A stretch of DNA of 64,000 bases, taken from contig CM067349.1 in assembly GCA_034190875.2 (NCBI GenBank), forward strand, positions 26,178,911 to 26,242,910, read 5' to 3'. The notes beneath the pieces were generated by a model that was given only the letters and a program-made list of their open reading frames with translations, had not been told where the DNA came from and searched no databases. The stretch comes from Urechis unicinctus (Eukaryota; Annelida; Polychaeta; Xenopneusta; Urechidae). A program made the translations under genes and the position numbers. This document shows, piece after piece, positions 50,558 through 61,841 of this stretch. Numbering within the stretch: position 1 is the stretch's first letter; each line of letters opens with the position of its first letter.

Positions 50558-51280
50558 TGACGATTACAACTAATCTTGGACTCTAACCATTCGTGTAAAA
50601 AAAAATGAATACATTTTTTCTATCATTATTTATTAATTCGGCTTATCATAAATGATACAATGACTAATTTATACGTACTAATCCCACCTTTTGTGCACTT
50701 ATATATTTGCGTATATTCGTGGCATGTCAAAAATTTTAAATCATTTTCAGTCATCAGGGATTAGAATTATAACATTCGTTGTAGATGTGATCATTATAAG
50801 CCATTGGTAGTGTTTCGTGATGTAATTCTAATTTGTAGTTAGACGAATAATGAGAAACAATACAGTTTTTCGGTATTACAATTTGAAGATCAATCAAATC
50901 TTTTAATACTTTAATACTTCAAATAAACGCATTCACCGCTCATGTTTTAACATTATTTCGACCATTTGTGCCAAAGTATGTGTGGTTGTAGGGAAGATAT
51001 TGAGGTATCAGGTTATGTCAACAAATGGTAAGTTGTTAAAATTTGATTTCGCTATAATATTAAAAATTCAAAAAAATCATTCGTAAAAGATATCTTTGTA
51101 CGTAATTAAGACTAGACTATCATATTAAAATGGTCAAACCAAAATAATTTCTAACATTTGAGAGAAAACAAGTGCATTGATTTTTTTGTGGACAGTAATA
51201 TATCCTTTCGTGGAACCAAGTGTACGAATGGTGGCGGGTTTCTCTACTGGCGGTTTCTCTACTAAGGGTCGCGTTCGTGG
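50556..51280. other. AT-rich stretch, nothing recognised
   Basis: Very AT-rich; no coding signal. The AATAAA at 50,922 may serve CLCA gene 1. Confidence 0.5.
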
Positions 51281-51379
51281 ATAATAGATAGATATATATA
51301 TATAGAGAGATATATATATATATATATAGATATATATATATATAGAGATAGATATACATAGAGAGAGATATAGATCTAT

Positions 51380-51411
<32 letters not shown>

Positions 51412-51648
51412 TATATATATATATAGAGAGAGATTAGAGAGAGATATATATATATCTCATCCCTATAGATCTAGAGAGAGATATATATAGAGATTCTATA
51501 TCTCTAGAGTCCTCTCTATCTCTCCCTCTCTCTCTCTAGAGATATCTATATCTCTCTCTCTCTCTCTCTCTCTAGTAATCTATATATCTATATTTCTATC
51601 TCTCTCTATATATATCTATCTATATATATCTATCTCTCTATATATATC

Positions 51649-51680
<32 letters not shown>

Positions 51681-51690
51681 AGCTTTCCCC
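51281..51690. repeat. Mixed GA/TA/TC low-complexity block
   Basis: GAGA, TATA and TCTC tracts, partly as inverted arms (AGAGAGAGATATATATA ... TATATCTCTCTCT), able to fold on itself. Confidence 0.85.
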
Positions 51691-51765
51691 TCAGTCGAAT
51701 CTATCCCTACATTAACCTGTATCAACAGTCGACCCCCCCATAATAATTAAGCTGTGCCATCAGTC
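51690..51765. repeat. Diverged units of the 36-bp minisatellite
   Basis: About two units with CAGTCGA and CCTACATTAACCTGTAT, related to 26,905-27,335, 24 kb away. Confidence 0.6.
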
Positions 51766-51984
51766 GTTTCCTGAAATACTTTGCATATGTAGCGTGTTCC
51801 ATGCGTCCAGGAGACGTGTTCATAATCGATGCTGCTAGTGTAGATGCCATACAACTCACCAGGCGTGGTCCCAGAAATGTTGTGACTCTGAGCTAAGTTA
51901 ATTCAAAAAAGCAACGGAAATTAATGCATAAGTATATCACGAAGGCAGCTCCAACATGGTGTGATTTAGACCCGTTACCAATCT

Positions 51985-52817
51985 GCTAGTTGCTCTCGTG
52001 ATTCTTAACCTCAGCTCAGCGTTTGATACTGTCGATCATGAAATCCTACTACGGCGCCTATCCGACAGTTTCGGCCTAAATGGAAAATGCATGGCATGGC
52101 TCAAGTCTCTCAGACCGCTTACAACGCGTCTGTGTTGAATGCAGATATTCTGAAACACACCAACCAACATGTAGTGTGCCACAGGGATCAGTCCTAGGGC
52201 CGCTATCATTTACTGCCTACATATCACAGCTTGGGAATGTTTTAAAAGAACAAGGTCTGCAATTACACCAATATTCTGATAAGATCATGGATGGCAAATC
52301 ATTTTTTTTAAAAAGAATGAGGATAAAACTGAAATGCTATTTTTCGCCTCTCGGTACAAATGCCAGCCATCGTTTGGTCCAGTTGATATTGGCGATATGA
52401 TATGATATCTACATCAGAAAAAGCCACAAACCTGAATATTGTGATAGACTGCAACACGCACAAAATACTGCCGCCCGCCTTGTTACACGGGGATAGCATC
52501 CAACACATCATGCGTACCCTTAATTGGCCACCTGTGGAAAAACGCATTCCAAAATTCTTCTACTCACCTCCAAGGCTGTTATTAGAACTGCGCCAAGCTA
52601 CCTGCAGGAAGTTACTGCTGAATACCAGACTTCAAGGGGTTTTCGATCTATATACAAGTATCTGCTTCAAGTCCCCAAATCTCCAAATTTGTCTTCATAC
52701 GGTGCCAGAGCGCTTAGTTATGCCACACCAAGTTTGTGGAACGCACTTCCTATCGTCTTTCGTAGGTTCACTACGCTTGAAGCATTCAATCCAAACACAC
52801 TTTTAGTCATGCTATAA
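51985..52817 (+). pseudogene. Decayed non-LTR retrotransposon (LINE) reverse transcriptase
   Basis: Fragments in different frames: LSSAFDTVDHEILLRRL and GLNGKCMAWLKS (RT palm/finger), then PQGSVLGPLSFTAYIS, LQLHQYSD, and a C-terminal GARALSYATPSLWNALPIVF. This order is that of Jockey/CR1-like LINE polyproteins. The catalytic YADD is altered to YSDK and the frame shifts at least twice, with the thumb region largely deleted. The element is dead. It interrupts a copy of the CLCA upstream flank (blocks at 51,790-51,850 and 52,925-53,000). Confidence 0.85.
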
Positions 52818-53000
52818 CAATTAACTGCCTGCTTAATCGCCTCTGAGCAGTATTATTTCCAAGTAACAGGCGCTATAATAATGCATTATATGTTATGTTA
52901 TATGTTATCAGCTGTGGTAACAAAATCAACTGCTATGTTCAACCACGGCACAAGCATCATCCGATACTTGTCTACCATTCTTGTAATCATTACACTTTGC

Positions 53001-53879
53001 AACCACTGCTGCATCATCCTCAGATAATTGATTGCTCAGTACAACTCAGGGTATTAGTCAAGCTGTTGCCATTACAAACACCCTAGCAACCACTAATCAA
53101 AACAACCAACTCAGGCCATAGTTCCACAATCTCAGAAATATTCATGTTATTGTGCCTTAATCAGTTTACCCATGTTGTACCAAATGTCTGGCACCGTAAT
53201 ACGCCAACGGAGCTGGTTCAGAGCTATCATGAGACATTAATGATGCTGGAGTGTACGGCTGCTACAAAACGACCTCTGGAAATCACTCAGGAGCGAGCTT
53301 ATGCGTAGTATTAGGGTGTTGATAAAAACACAACAAAGGTACTGATGGGGTACGGAGAGATCAATCGGATACACAGGACACCGTCATCAGAGCCACCTAG
53401 ACAGACGTTTCTACATGTCTTTCGATTTCTAAGTGCTGGAGAGTCACAAACTACTGGCTGTGTGCAGTTTATGTGCGGAAGTGGATAGATAAATATACAA
53501 ACTCACAAAGATACTTTCCTAAATATAAGTTAGATATAATTATAAGAAATAAGCAATTTATTGCAGCCAATGTCATAGTTTCAGAAGAGGTTTAGCGGTC
53601 TGAGCTGATATGCGACCGACAACCTAGCCAGACAGCCAGCCACATACTTAGACATTATTTGGATATTTCTGTGCCAGACACCATTCACAAGGCCGACTTT
53701 CTATCGCAGCTTCGTGATAGACATGGTCGAAACGTTTTATGATGCGCCTTGACAGTGATGTTTCTATTCGGAACAAGAAACTCGGCCTCTGGCCTTATAG
53801 GATTCTGCAGATGTAACCTTTGCTTGCTCACAGATGAATATGTGAGTATATACTTACGTACGTTCGTACGTACATATAT
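53001..53879. other. Non-coding stretch, nothing recognised
   Basis: No domain, repeat or RNA gene recognised. Confidence 0.5.
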
Positions 53880-54480
53880 TTATATGTATTTATGTATGTA
53901 TATATGTGTGTATGTATGTATGTATGTATGTATGTATGTATGTATGTATGTATGTATGTATGTATGTATGTATGTATGTATGTATGTATGTATGTATGTA
54001 TGTATGTATGTATGTATGTATGTATGTATGTATGTGTATGTATGTATGTATGTATGTATGTATGTATGTATGTATGTATGTATGTATGTATGTATGTATG
54101 TATGTATGTATGTATGTATGTATGTATGTATGTATGTATGTATGTATGTATGTATGTATGTATGTATGTATGTATGTATGTATGTATGTATGTATGTATG
54201 TATGTATGTATGTATGTATGTATGCATGCATGCATGCATGCATGCATGTATGCATGTATGCATGTATGCATGTATGCATGCATGCATGCATGCATGCATG
54301 CATGCATGCATGTATGCATGTATGCATGTATGTATGTATGTATGTATGTATGTATGTATGTATGTATGTATGTATGTATGTATGTATGCATGCATGCATG
54401 CATGCGCACATTAATACGTACATACGTCAGTACGTATGTATACATGTATGTATGCATGTATGTATGCACACATGTGTGCA
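53880..54480. repeat. (GTAT)n with GCAT blocks upstream of CLCA copy 2
   Basis: GTAT for about 330 bp, then alternating (GCAT)n/(GTAT)n at 54,220-54,400. The end ...GCATGCGCACATTAATACG is repeated at 61,840. Confidence 0.95.
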
Positions 54481-54903
54481 CGCACGTACGTAAGCCTCCG
54501 TGCATGAATGATATGGACGCCGTATGATTAGGTATTGGGCGTGTTATCTTTTCCATCCATGCCCCTTTTCCACAATGAAATTATCCAGACCTTTGTCCTC
54601 TTTTAACCCATATAAATTATTAACAAACCCTATCCCTTTTATCTACCCGATTGTTACAACACTATTTGTTATCCCATTGACCCAGAGCTTTCCCCCACAA
54701 TTAGACCGAGTTGACACTTATACCGTTTTTCTACTATCTCAATACAATGGACAGGTTTGGAATTGTCTCATCTTTCTTATCCCCAGATGCCGCCCACTGT
54801 CCATCTCCTAGAAACAATCACTCACTTTCTCTCCAACCAGGTGACCAATTGTGACTGATGTATATGGTCCAAGCGCCTGGCTGAGTGGTCGAATCTCAGG
54901 CGG

Positions 54904-54915
54904 GGGTATAAAAAG
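54904..54915 (+). promoter_or_regulatory. Candidate TATA box of CLCA copy 2
   Basis: GGGTATAAAAAG about 450 bp before the exon 1 ATG, in GC-rich context, repeated at 62,344-62,355 before copy 3. A second TATAAATA lies at about 55,118. Neither has experimental support. Confidence 0.3.
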
Positions 54916-56000
54916 TGAGGAATTGGGGACTTTCTGGAGACGGATCTTCCCAGGAAGCAACGAGACAGAGACAGTACTCAGAAGCAATATACCGAAATTA
55001 TCAAAATCATACAAGTCTTTTAATTTGCACAACAACCAACTTGAAGGAACCCGCTTCTACGAAACTACAAAAAGTCTTATAAAACAGATGCGCCCATAAA
55101 AAGATTTGCACTCGCTTATAAATAAGTCACTTTTATCACTCTTTTATGCTCGTTGTGTGTCATATTTCTACTGGGTTTTGATTTAAAAGGTCCAATCGCA
55201 AAATACTCCTTCAGATAACCACTTTAATGCTAGGGAAACCATAGAAAGCTCCTTTGATATATGTTTCTTCAGGCCTTTAATAGGCGTGCCTCTAAAGTGT
55301 TCTTGCTATACTATCATGCATCCATGACCATTTGCACTGAAGGCGAGCTACAAGGATGTCGCGCTTGGGACATAGGTGCCGATTACTCTTAAGCGTTTTA
55401 ATCATCCTTGCTACCTCTGAGGTCACAGGTCAAAAACGTCGAACTGAAAGACAATGGGTACGAGAACCTGTTGATCGCCATTTCGGACATCGTGGAAGAG
55501 GACTGGGCTATCGTCGACGCCATCAAGGTGAAGCTACAGTTGCACTCGAATATCAACTGTTTTTTTGTGGCTTGTGACTTGCTGGTTTCATCTAAAACAT
55601 TTAGTTTGCTTGTTGGTTTATAAATGGTATGTTGAGGAAAAAAATCGACTGCTATAGCCATTTATGATAGGTTCCCAACGCCAAGACTGAAAATAAATCA
55701 CTTTTTCATGTCATGGGACAGAATTCCGTCGATGAGGAAATTGCATTCGATGAAGTTTGCTGTGTCCACGGTTTGTTTAATTCGTGACACTTTTTTGAGT
55801 CGAATTCAAAATGATTGGCTCTTTGATAATTCTAGATATTGGAGGCTCGTTCTTGGTACCTAGTCAAGGTCCCCATTCCCTAGAGCCCCCACACCCCGAC
55901 TGGCACAAATTTCTATGGTTCAAGGGTCTTCGGACAAATAACCCAGAAATCTGCGCAATTGCGGCCGGGTTTCTGGCCTCTTGAATGAAAACCGCCATAA

Positions 56001-56016
56001 CTGATTGGCCAATCAG
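56001..56016. promoter_or_regulatory. Palindromic double CCAAT box in CLCA intron 1
   Basis: CTGATTGGCCAATCAG is a perfect 16-bp palindrome with two opposed CCAAT boxes (NF-Y type), also at 63,444-63,459. It sits in a ~320-bp block (55,862-56,180) that replaces 1.4 kb of different sequence in gene 1 (about 37,075-38,500). Confidence 0.3.
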
Positions 56017-56726
56017 AGCTCGCCCTGCAAGCTCGTTTGGCTAAATCCGGAGATCGAGATCGCCAACTGAATGCATATTGTTGTTCCGCCATCTTTATTA
56101 CGCTAAAGTGATGGGGCGCCACGTGCAAACGCTGCTCAAGAGCGTTGATTGGCCTGCCATGGAACCACGGAAAATGCTACAACCTTCCAACATAGATAGT
56201 TGAAATACATTCATATTCCTAGAAATACAAGTGACAATAAATAAGCCAGGTGTGTGTACAAATCTATTCTGAACCTATGAACCAAGGTACACATCAACTG
56301 GTAAGGCGTACATTACATGAATGGTGTATATCTTGCCTGGTTTCAAAATAGAAAAGGTAGTGTATGACTCCGCATTGAACAAATACATTTATCTGGTTTA
56401 AACAATTATACGCTTTTACTAAAAAGGCTAAAATCAGCTGAAGGAAAACAACCATGAGTCCACAACAACCATTCCACCACCCTCACTCAATTATCATCAC
56501 ACCTCCATCACCACTCTATTTCATCTACTGCGCTACTATCACTACATTATCATAACTCACCCCACTACCCTCGCTCCACTGCCCTCACCCTACCATCATC
56601 ACTCAACTACCCTAAACCCACTACCCTTACTCCAATGCTATCTGTTATGATACTGTTGAAAGTTTTTGAATATGTTGTATACCCCTTAACGATATAGGTG
56701 AAAGTGTCTGCTGGGATCGAACATAG

Positions 56727-56787
56727 GTCTCAGTAGCTCAGTGGTAGAGCGATCTGCACGGTCCACAGAGGGTCCTGGGTTCATTAA
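56727..56787 (+). repeat. tRNA-like remnant in CLCA copy 2 intron 1
   Basis: GTCTCAGTAGCTCAGTGGTA with GAGCG gives a good D-arm and A box, and GGGTCCTGGGTTCATTAAC a weak T-arm/B box. The anticodon stem pairs only partly and no clear acceptor stem closes. Likely a tRNA-derived SINE or tRNA pseudogene. Confidence 0.5.
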
Positions 56788-58009
56788 CATCACTCCTTTT
56801 TCCCTCAATCCACTATCACCAGTCCACATCGCTCACTCCACTCTCATAATTTCACTACCCCACTCCACCCCCCCCTCAGACCAACTTCATTACTCAACTA
56901 CCATCACCCCACTACTCTCACTCCAATACGATCCTACTGGTGCATCACTTTCACGTGACCACCAAAAACTAACTACTAGACTACCCTCACTCCACTACCA
57001 CCACTCCACATCCATCACCTACTGGTACAACCTTCACTTCCTACCTATGTTGTGGATCCTTTGTGTGTTTACTATATATGTGTGTACTTAAATTTTGACG
57101 ATGGAGCTGTCTTTCCTCTTGCGGCAGGTGCACATGGAGCGGGCCTCGGCTGTTCTCTTCCAAGCAACGAAATACAGGGCATACTTTAAAGAGTATACAA
57201 TCCTGGTGCCTGACTCGTGGGATATAGCAGGCCACCCCGGTGTCCAGCAAGCCTCCAGCGAGACTTTTACAGCAGCTAATATACGTATAGATGTCTCCCA
57301 TCCGGCCATACCTGACAATCCATACGTGCTCGCCTACAGTACCTGCGGACGAGAAGCTTTACATGCATTTAACACCAGCTTACATGACAGATACGACCGT
57401 GCAGAAAAGATTCGGTGGTTATGAGGATGTGGGTGAGATCTGCTTGTCGTCTGACAAACAAGAGGACATTGTCATTAATTGAATTCGATTGATTTATCTC
57501 TATGGACCCACAAATTCCTGACATCGTCGTAGCAATCATTACCTAGTATTAAATGAAATAAGAAAAAACCGCTCAAAACATTATCTATGTCTACATACTT
57601 CTATTGACCTGTTGATCGCTTGTTATATGTTTGCGAATCATTTGCACATTACCGAGTGTATTTTTATTCACATGATCTATGTTTCGCATGAACAATCAGT
57701 CAAGCAATTCGTATTGTCCAGGCAAAACCATAGTACATGAATGGGGTCATCTACGATACGGATTAATGGATGAGTATGGATTAAGGAACAACCCCACATA
57801 CCCTCTTTTCTACCTGCACGACGGTAATATATCTCCAACGAGCTGTGGCTTCTTCATGTCAGGATGGATTGTTGGTTAGATCAATAAGCACATTCTTCGT
57901 ATCCCTCTTATTACTTTTTTACTATTGCTATCATTACTTCTGCAGCTTCTTCGAGCTCATGTTTTCCTTACCTACTATCGCTTTTTCATTTTCTTTATCA
58001 CCACCATCT

Positions 58010-58690
58010 GGTTACCACTACTTCTACTACTATACCACAAAGACTAATACTACCACTACTACAGCTTCCGTTAATGCTACCACTTCTACATCTTCTACAA
58101 CTGATACCACTACTTCTGTTTCTACTGCTACTACTTCTACAAATATGATTACTATTACTTCTACTACTACTATACTAGAACTACAACTGCTACCATGACC
58201 ACATCGTCGTATGCTGCCACGACTTATACAGCTTCTGCAACTGAAAGCATGACTACTACTTCTACTCCGCTACCACTACTACAGCTTCTTCCACTGCTCC
58301 TACTACTACTGCTTCTAATATTGATACCACTACTACTGTTTCTATTTCTACTTATTCTGAAAATATTATTACTACTACTTCTACTACAAAGCTACAACCA
58401 CTACTGCTGCAGATTCTTCTACTGCTCCAACTATTACAGCTTATGTTCTAGCTATTACTGCTGAAGCTTCTTCTAATGATACCACTACCATAGCTTCTAC
58501 TAATTTTACCACTACTTCAAGTCCTTCTGCTGCTACCACTACTGCAGCCTCAACTAATGCTGCTACTGCTACTCACACTACAGCCTCCTCTCTTCTATAA
58601 CCACTAGTCCTTGTCCTGTTACAACTACTTCTATCTCTGCTACTGCTACTACTTCTACTACTGCTACTACTACTAGTACTACTACTACTA
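58010..58690. repeat. Imperfect (ACT)n tract in CLCA copy 2 intron 3
   Basis: Paralogous to 40,310-41,000. Confidence 0.85.
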
Positions 58691-58796
58691 CTACACCGGC
58701 CTCTATTACTGTAATTACTGCTACCACTCTTTACCCTCGCCGCTCTACCCTGTCGTATGGTAGTATAATTATCATCACACTTCCTCTCCCTGCCAG

Positions 58797-58920
58797 ACAG
58801 AACATGTAAAATGATCAGCGCCAATGGGCTTCCACCCAATAACGGGAGCTGTAACTATATATTTGAAGAAAACCAGACCACTGTATCGTCACTGTATCAA
58901 CTGCTGCACATTTTCGTTCA
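58797..58920 (+). pseudogene. Tandem duplicate of CLCA exon 4
   Basis: Directly before exon 4 of copy 2 is a second, diverged exon 4. It keeps the acceptor CTGCCAG and ATGATCAGCGCCAATGGGCT with ACCCAATAACGGGAGCTG, but the last third has diverged and there is no GT donor where exon 4 normally ends. It runs straight into the CAG acceptor of the intact exon 4 at 58,921. Gene 1 has one exon 4 only. Confidence 0.75.
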
Positions 58921-59339
58921 GGCAACACCTGTAAAATGATCGGCGACAATGGGCTACCACCCAATGACGGGAGCTGTTTTTTCAGATCCGATCAAAACCA
59001 GACCGCTGTATCGTCTTCAATCATGTTCAAACAATTCCTGAATAATGTAAGTATCGAGCAGATGTTTTTCATACCCATATATGCTCAGATGATAAGAGAG
59101 ATGAACTACTCGTAGATGTCATGAGTGATAGTGTCAATGGCCAACACATGTTACACATTGCAGGTGCACGATTTCTGTGACAGCAACACGAGTGATCCAG
59201 CAACATATCATAACGATATGGCCCCAAACGAGCAGAACCACATATGCCAACACAAGAGCAGTTGGGAAGTAATGAGAGAGCACAATGACTTCAAGAGTCG
59301 TAAGTCAATGTTACTCCAGTGTAGGTAGGAGCGTTGTTG

Positions 59340-59588
<249 letters not shown>

Positions 59589-61320
59589 CTAATATTATAG
59601 AGTATTTGCTTTCAATACCATAGACATGGACCCGCATTCAACAGACGCTATCTGTATGTACCATTCCATCGTTCTGTCCACCAGCACACAGTACGCCTAT
59701 CGTCAACCATACCGCTCAATCTACCGTACCAGCATGCACCATTGTTCAGGCCCGGCCCACGAGGGTTGTGCTTGTCTTGGATATTTCTGGATCTATGGGC
59801 ACTAATTTGACAGGCAGCATGGTGAGACATCAGCTTCCTTTCATAAGATATAAAGTGAGAGGAATAGCCGTAAACGTTGTGAGGGACAATGATAACATTA
59901 TTGATATGTCATGGTCGTTGACAGAAAACACGATTGGAACAGCTGATCGATGACAGTACTACCTACATTACATCCATTGTGCCCGATGGATCCTACGTGG
60001 GGATTGTGACATTCGGGAGTAGCGCTACGGTGAAGAGCCCGCTGGTTCTCGTGAACAGTATGTCCCGGAAAGCCCTTCTCAATGCGCTACCCAACACACC
60101 CAATGGGGGCACTTGCATCGGATGTGGACTGAATGAGTCTATTAAGGTGGTTTGTAATTCAGTGCAGCACGCTCTGGTCTAAGGCTGAGCACACGTTGCT
60201 CTTTGTATATGCTGGATCGGGTACTATACAGAAAAACACGCAACGAAAGTTGACAAAAGGTTACAAGAGGTCATTGGTGAATGAATGAAGCATTCGATTA
60301 TGATTCCTTTAATTCAAAGCTTTGCAACTATGGTTGTTGATATGTCGTCTTTGTAGACCACAGCTCAAAAAGCAAGAACCTAAACTCAACCCAGCGATTC
60401 CCGAAAACATTCACCTCTACACCTCCCAAAAACACCCATAACTCCACCCCAGGTGTTATGATCCAAACTCATCCTTACACTTCCCGAAAACATTCTTCAC
60501 TCCTCTCCAGCTGTAATGACCCAAACTCATCCCTACACCTCCCGAAAACGCTCCTCACTCCACCCCAGTTGTAATGACCCAAATTCATCCCTACAACTCC
60601 CGTAAGCACTCCCCTTCCCTCCACTTGGCCACTGTCTTGCTTCTCCCATGTCCTGCCCAAGTATCGGATTAAGCAAGCTGGGGCCTACATTGTGGGGTGG
60701 GGTGGGCTTTTCTATCAGAGGACAAATACAAGTCGTCAAGTTGACAGGGTTGTTTTGTGTGTGAGGCGTGTATGTGAGGTGGAGTGGGGGGGGGGGGCCT
60801 GAGCACTTGCCTCACTTGTCTCATGGCTAATACGGCTCGGTCGTGCCCCTCCAACCACACCATGTGTAACCACCGTGGACTAGGTGTACCCTCAAAGCTT
60901 CTGCTTATATCATAAGCGACCTTCGGCAAATATTTTCATCCTCATCCTTGTCAATATTCTATATCCGTCAATATGCTATGATGTAGCAAAATGAAGCGTG
61001 TGATTCGGGCAGGTTTTTGAAGCGCATTCGGCGCCTGAAGGCGGAATTATATTGCTGATAAGCGACGGTGAGGAAAATGTAGCACCATTCATAAAGGATG
61101 TAACGCAGGATTTATTCACCAAGAAGATACTTGCTTACACAAACCTAATCACAAACGCCGCGAGTGACCAGCTGCTCCTTCTCGCCAGCGACACAGGAGG
61201 AAGCGCACATTTCTATTCCGGGCAAGCCAATGACACGAGCCTTCTGGCTTTCTTCGACCTCATTCATGGTCAAGCGGGAGTTGGATCCATAGCAGGTTCA
61301 GGCCGAGTGTCGGTGAGCGT

Positions 61321-61321
61321 A

Positions 61322-61357
<36 letters not shown>

Positions 61358-61793
61358 TGTATGTATGTATGTATGTATGTATGTATGTATGTATGTATGT
61401 ATGTATGTATGTATGTATGTATGTATGTATGTATGTATGTATGTATGTATGTATGTATGTATGTATGTATGTATGTATGTATGTATGTATGTATGTATGT
61501 ATGTATGTATGTATGTATGTATGTATGTATGTGTATGTATGTATGTATGTGTATGTATGTATGTATGTATGTATGTATGTATGTATGTATGTATGTATGT
61601 ATGTATGTATGTATGTATGTATGCATGTATGTATGTATGTATGTATGTATGTATGTATGTATGTATGTATGCATGCATGCATGCATGCATGCATGTATGT
61701 ATGCATGTATGCATGTATGCATGCATGCATGCATATGCATGCATGCATGTATGCATGTATGCATGTATGTATGTATGTATGTATGTATGTATG

Positions 61794-61824
<31 letters not shown>

Positions 61825-61841
61825 GTATGCATGCATGCATG
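61321..61841. repeat. (GTAT)n/(GCAT)n at the junction of CLCA copies 2 and 3
   Basis: It begins like the gene 1 intron 8 tract (GTGAGCGTATATATATATG after exon 8) and ends like the upstream tract at 54,220-54,400 (GCAT blocks, then GCGCACATTAATACG). It is a hybrid of the two, as expected for recombination inside the repeat. Confidence 0.9.

Larger units (their letters stand above)
54401..56558 (+). repeat. Segmental duplication, copy a (5' region of CLCA copy 2)
   Basis: About 2,158 bp matching 61,842-64,000 almost base for base. The only differences I noticed are small indels in homopolymers and short repeats (G5/G4 near 54,906; A5/A4 in exon 1; AAAATACT/AAAAAACTACT near 55,200; TTT/TTTT near 55,774; AAAA/AAA near 56,345). 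The match runs off the window edge. Confidence 0.95.

Noticed and set aside
54873-54910. tRNA-Ser/Leu-like GCCTGGCTGAGTGGTCGAA
   Set aside because: Resembles a D-arm, but no anticodon or T-arm could be folded after it.
54925-54940. NF-kappaB-like GGGACTTTCT downstream of the candidate TATA box
   Set aside because: One base short of consensus; a single 10-bp match is expected by chance.
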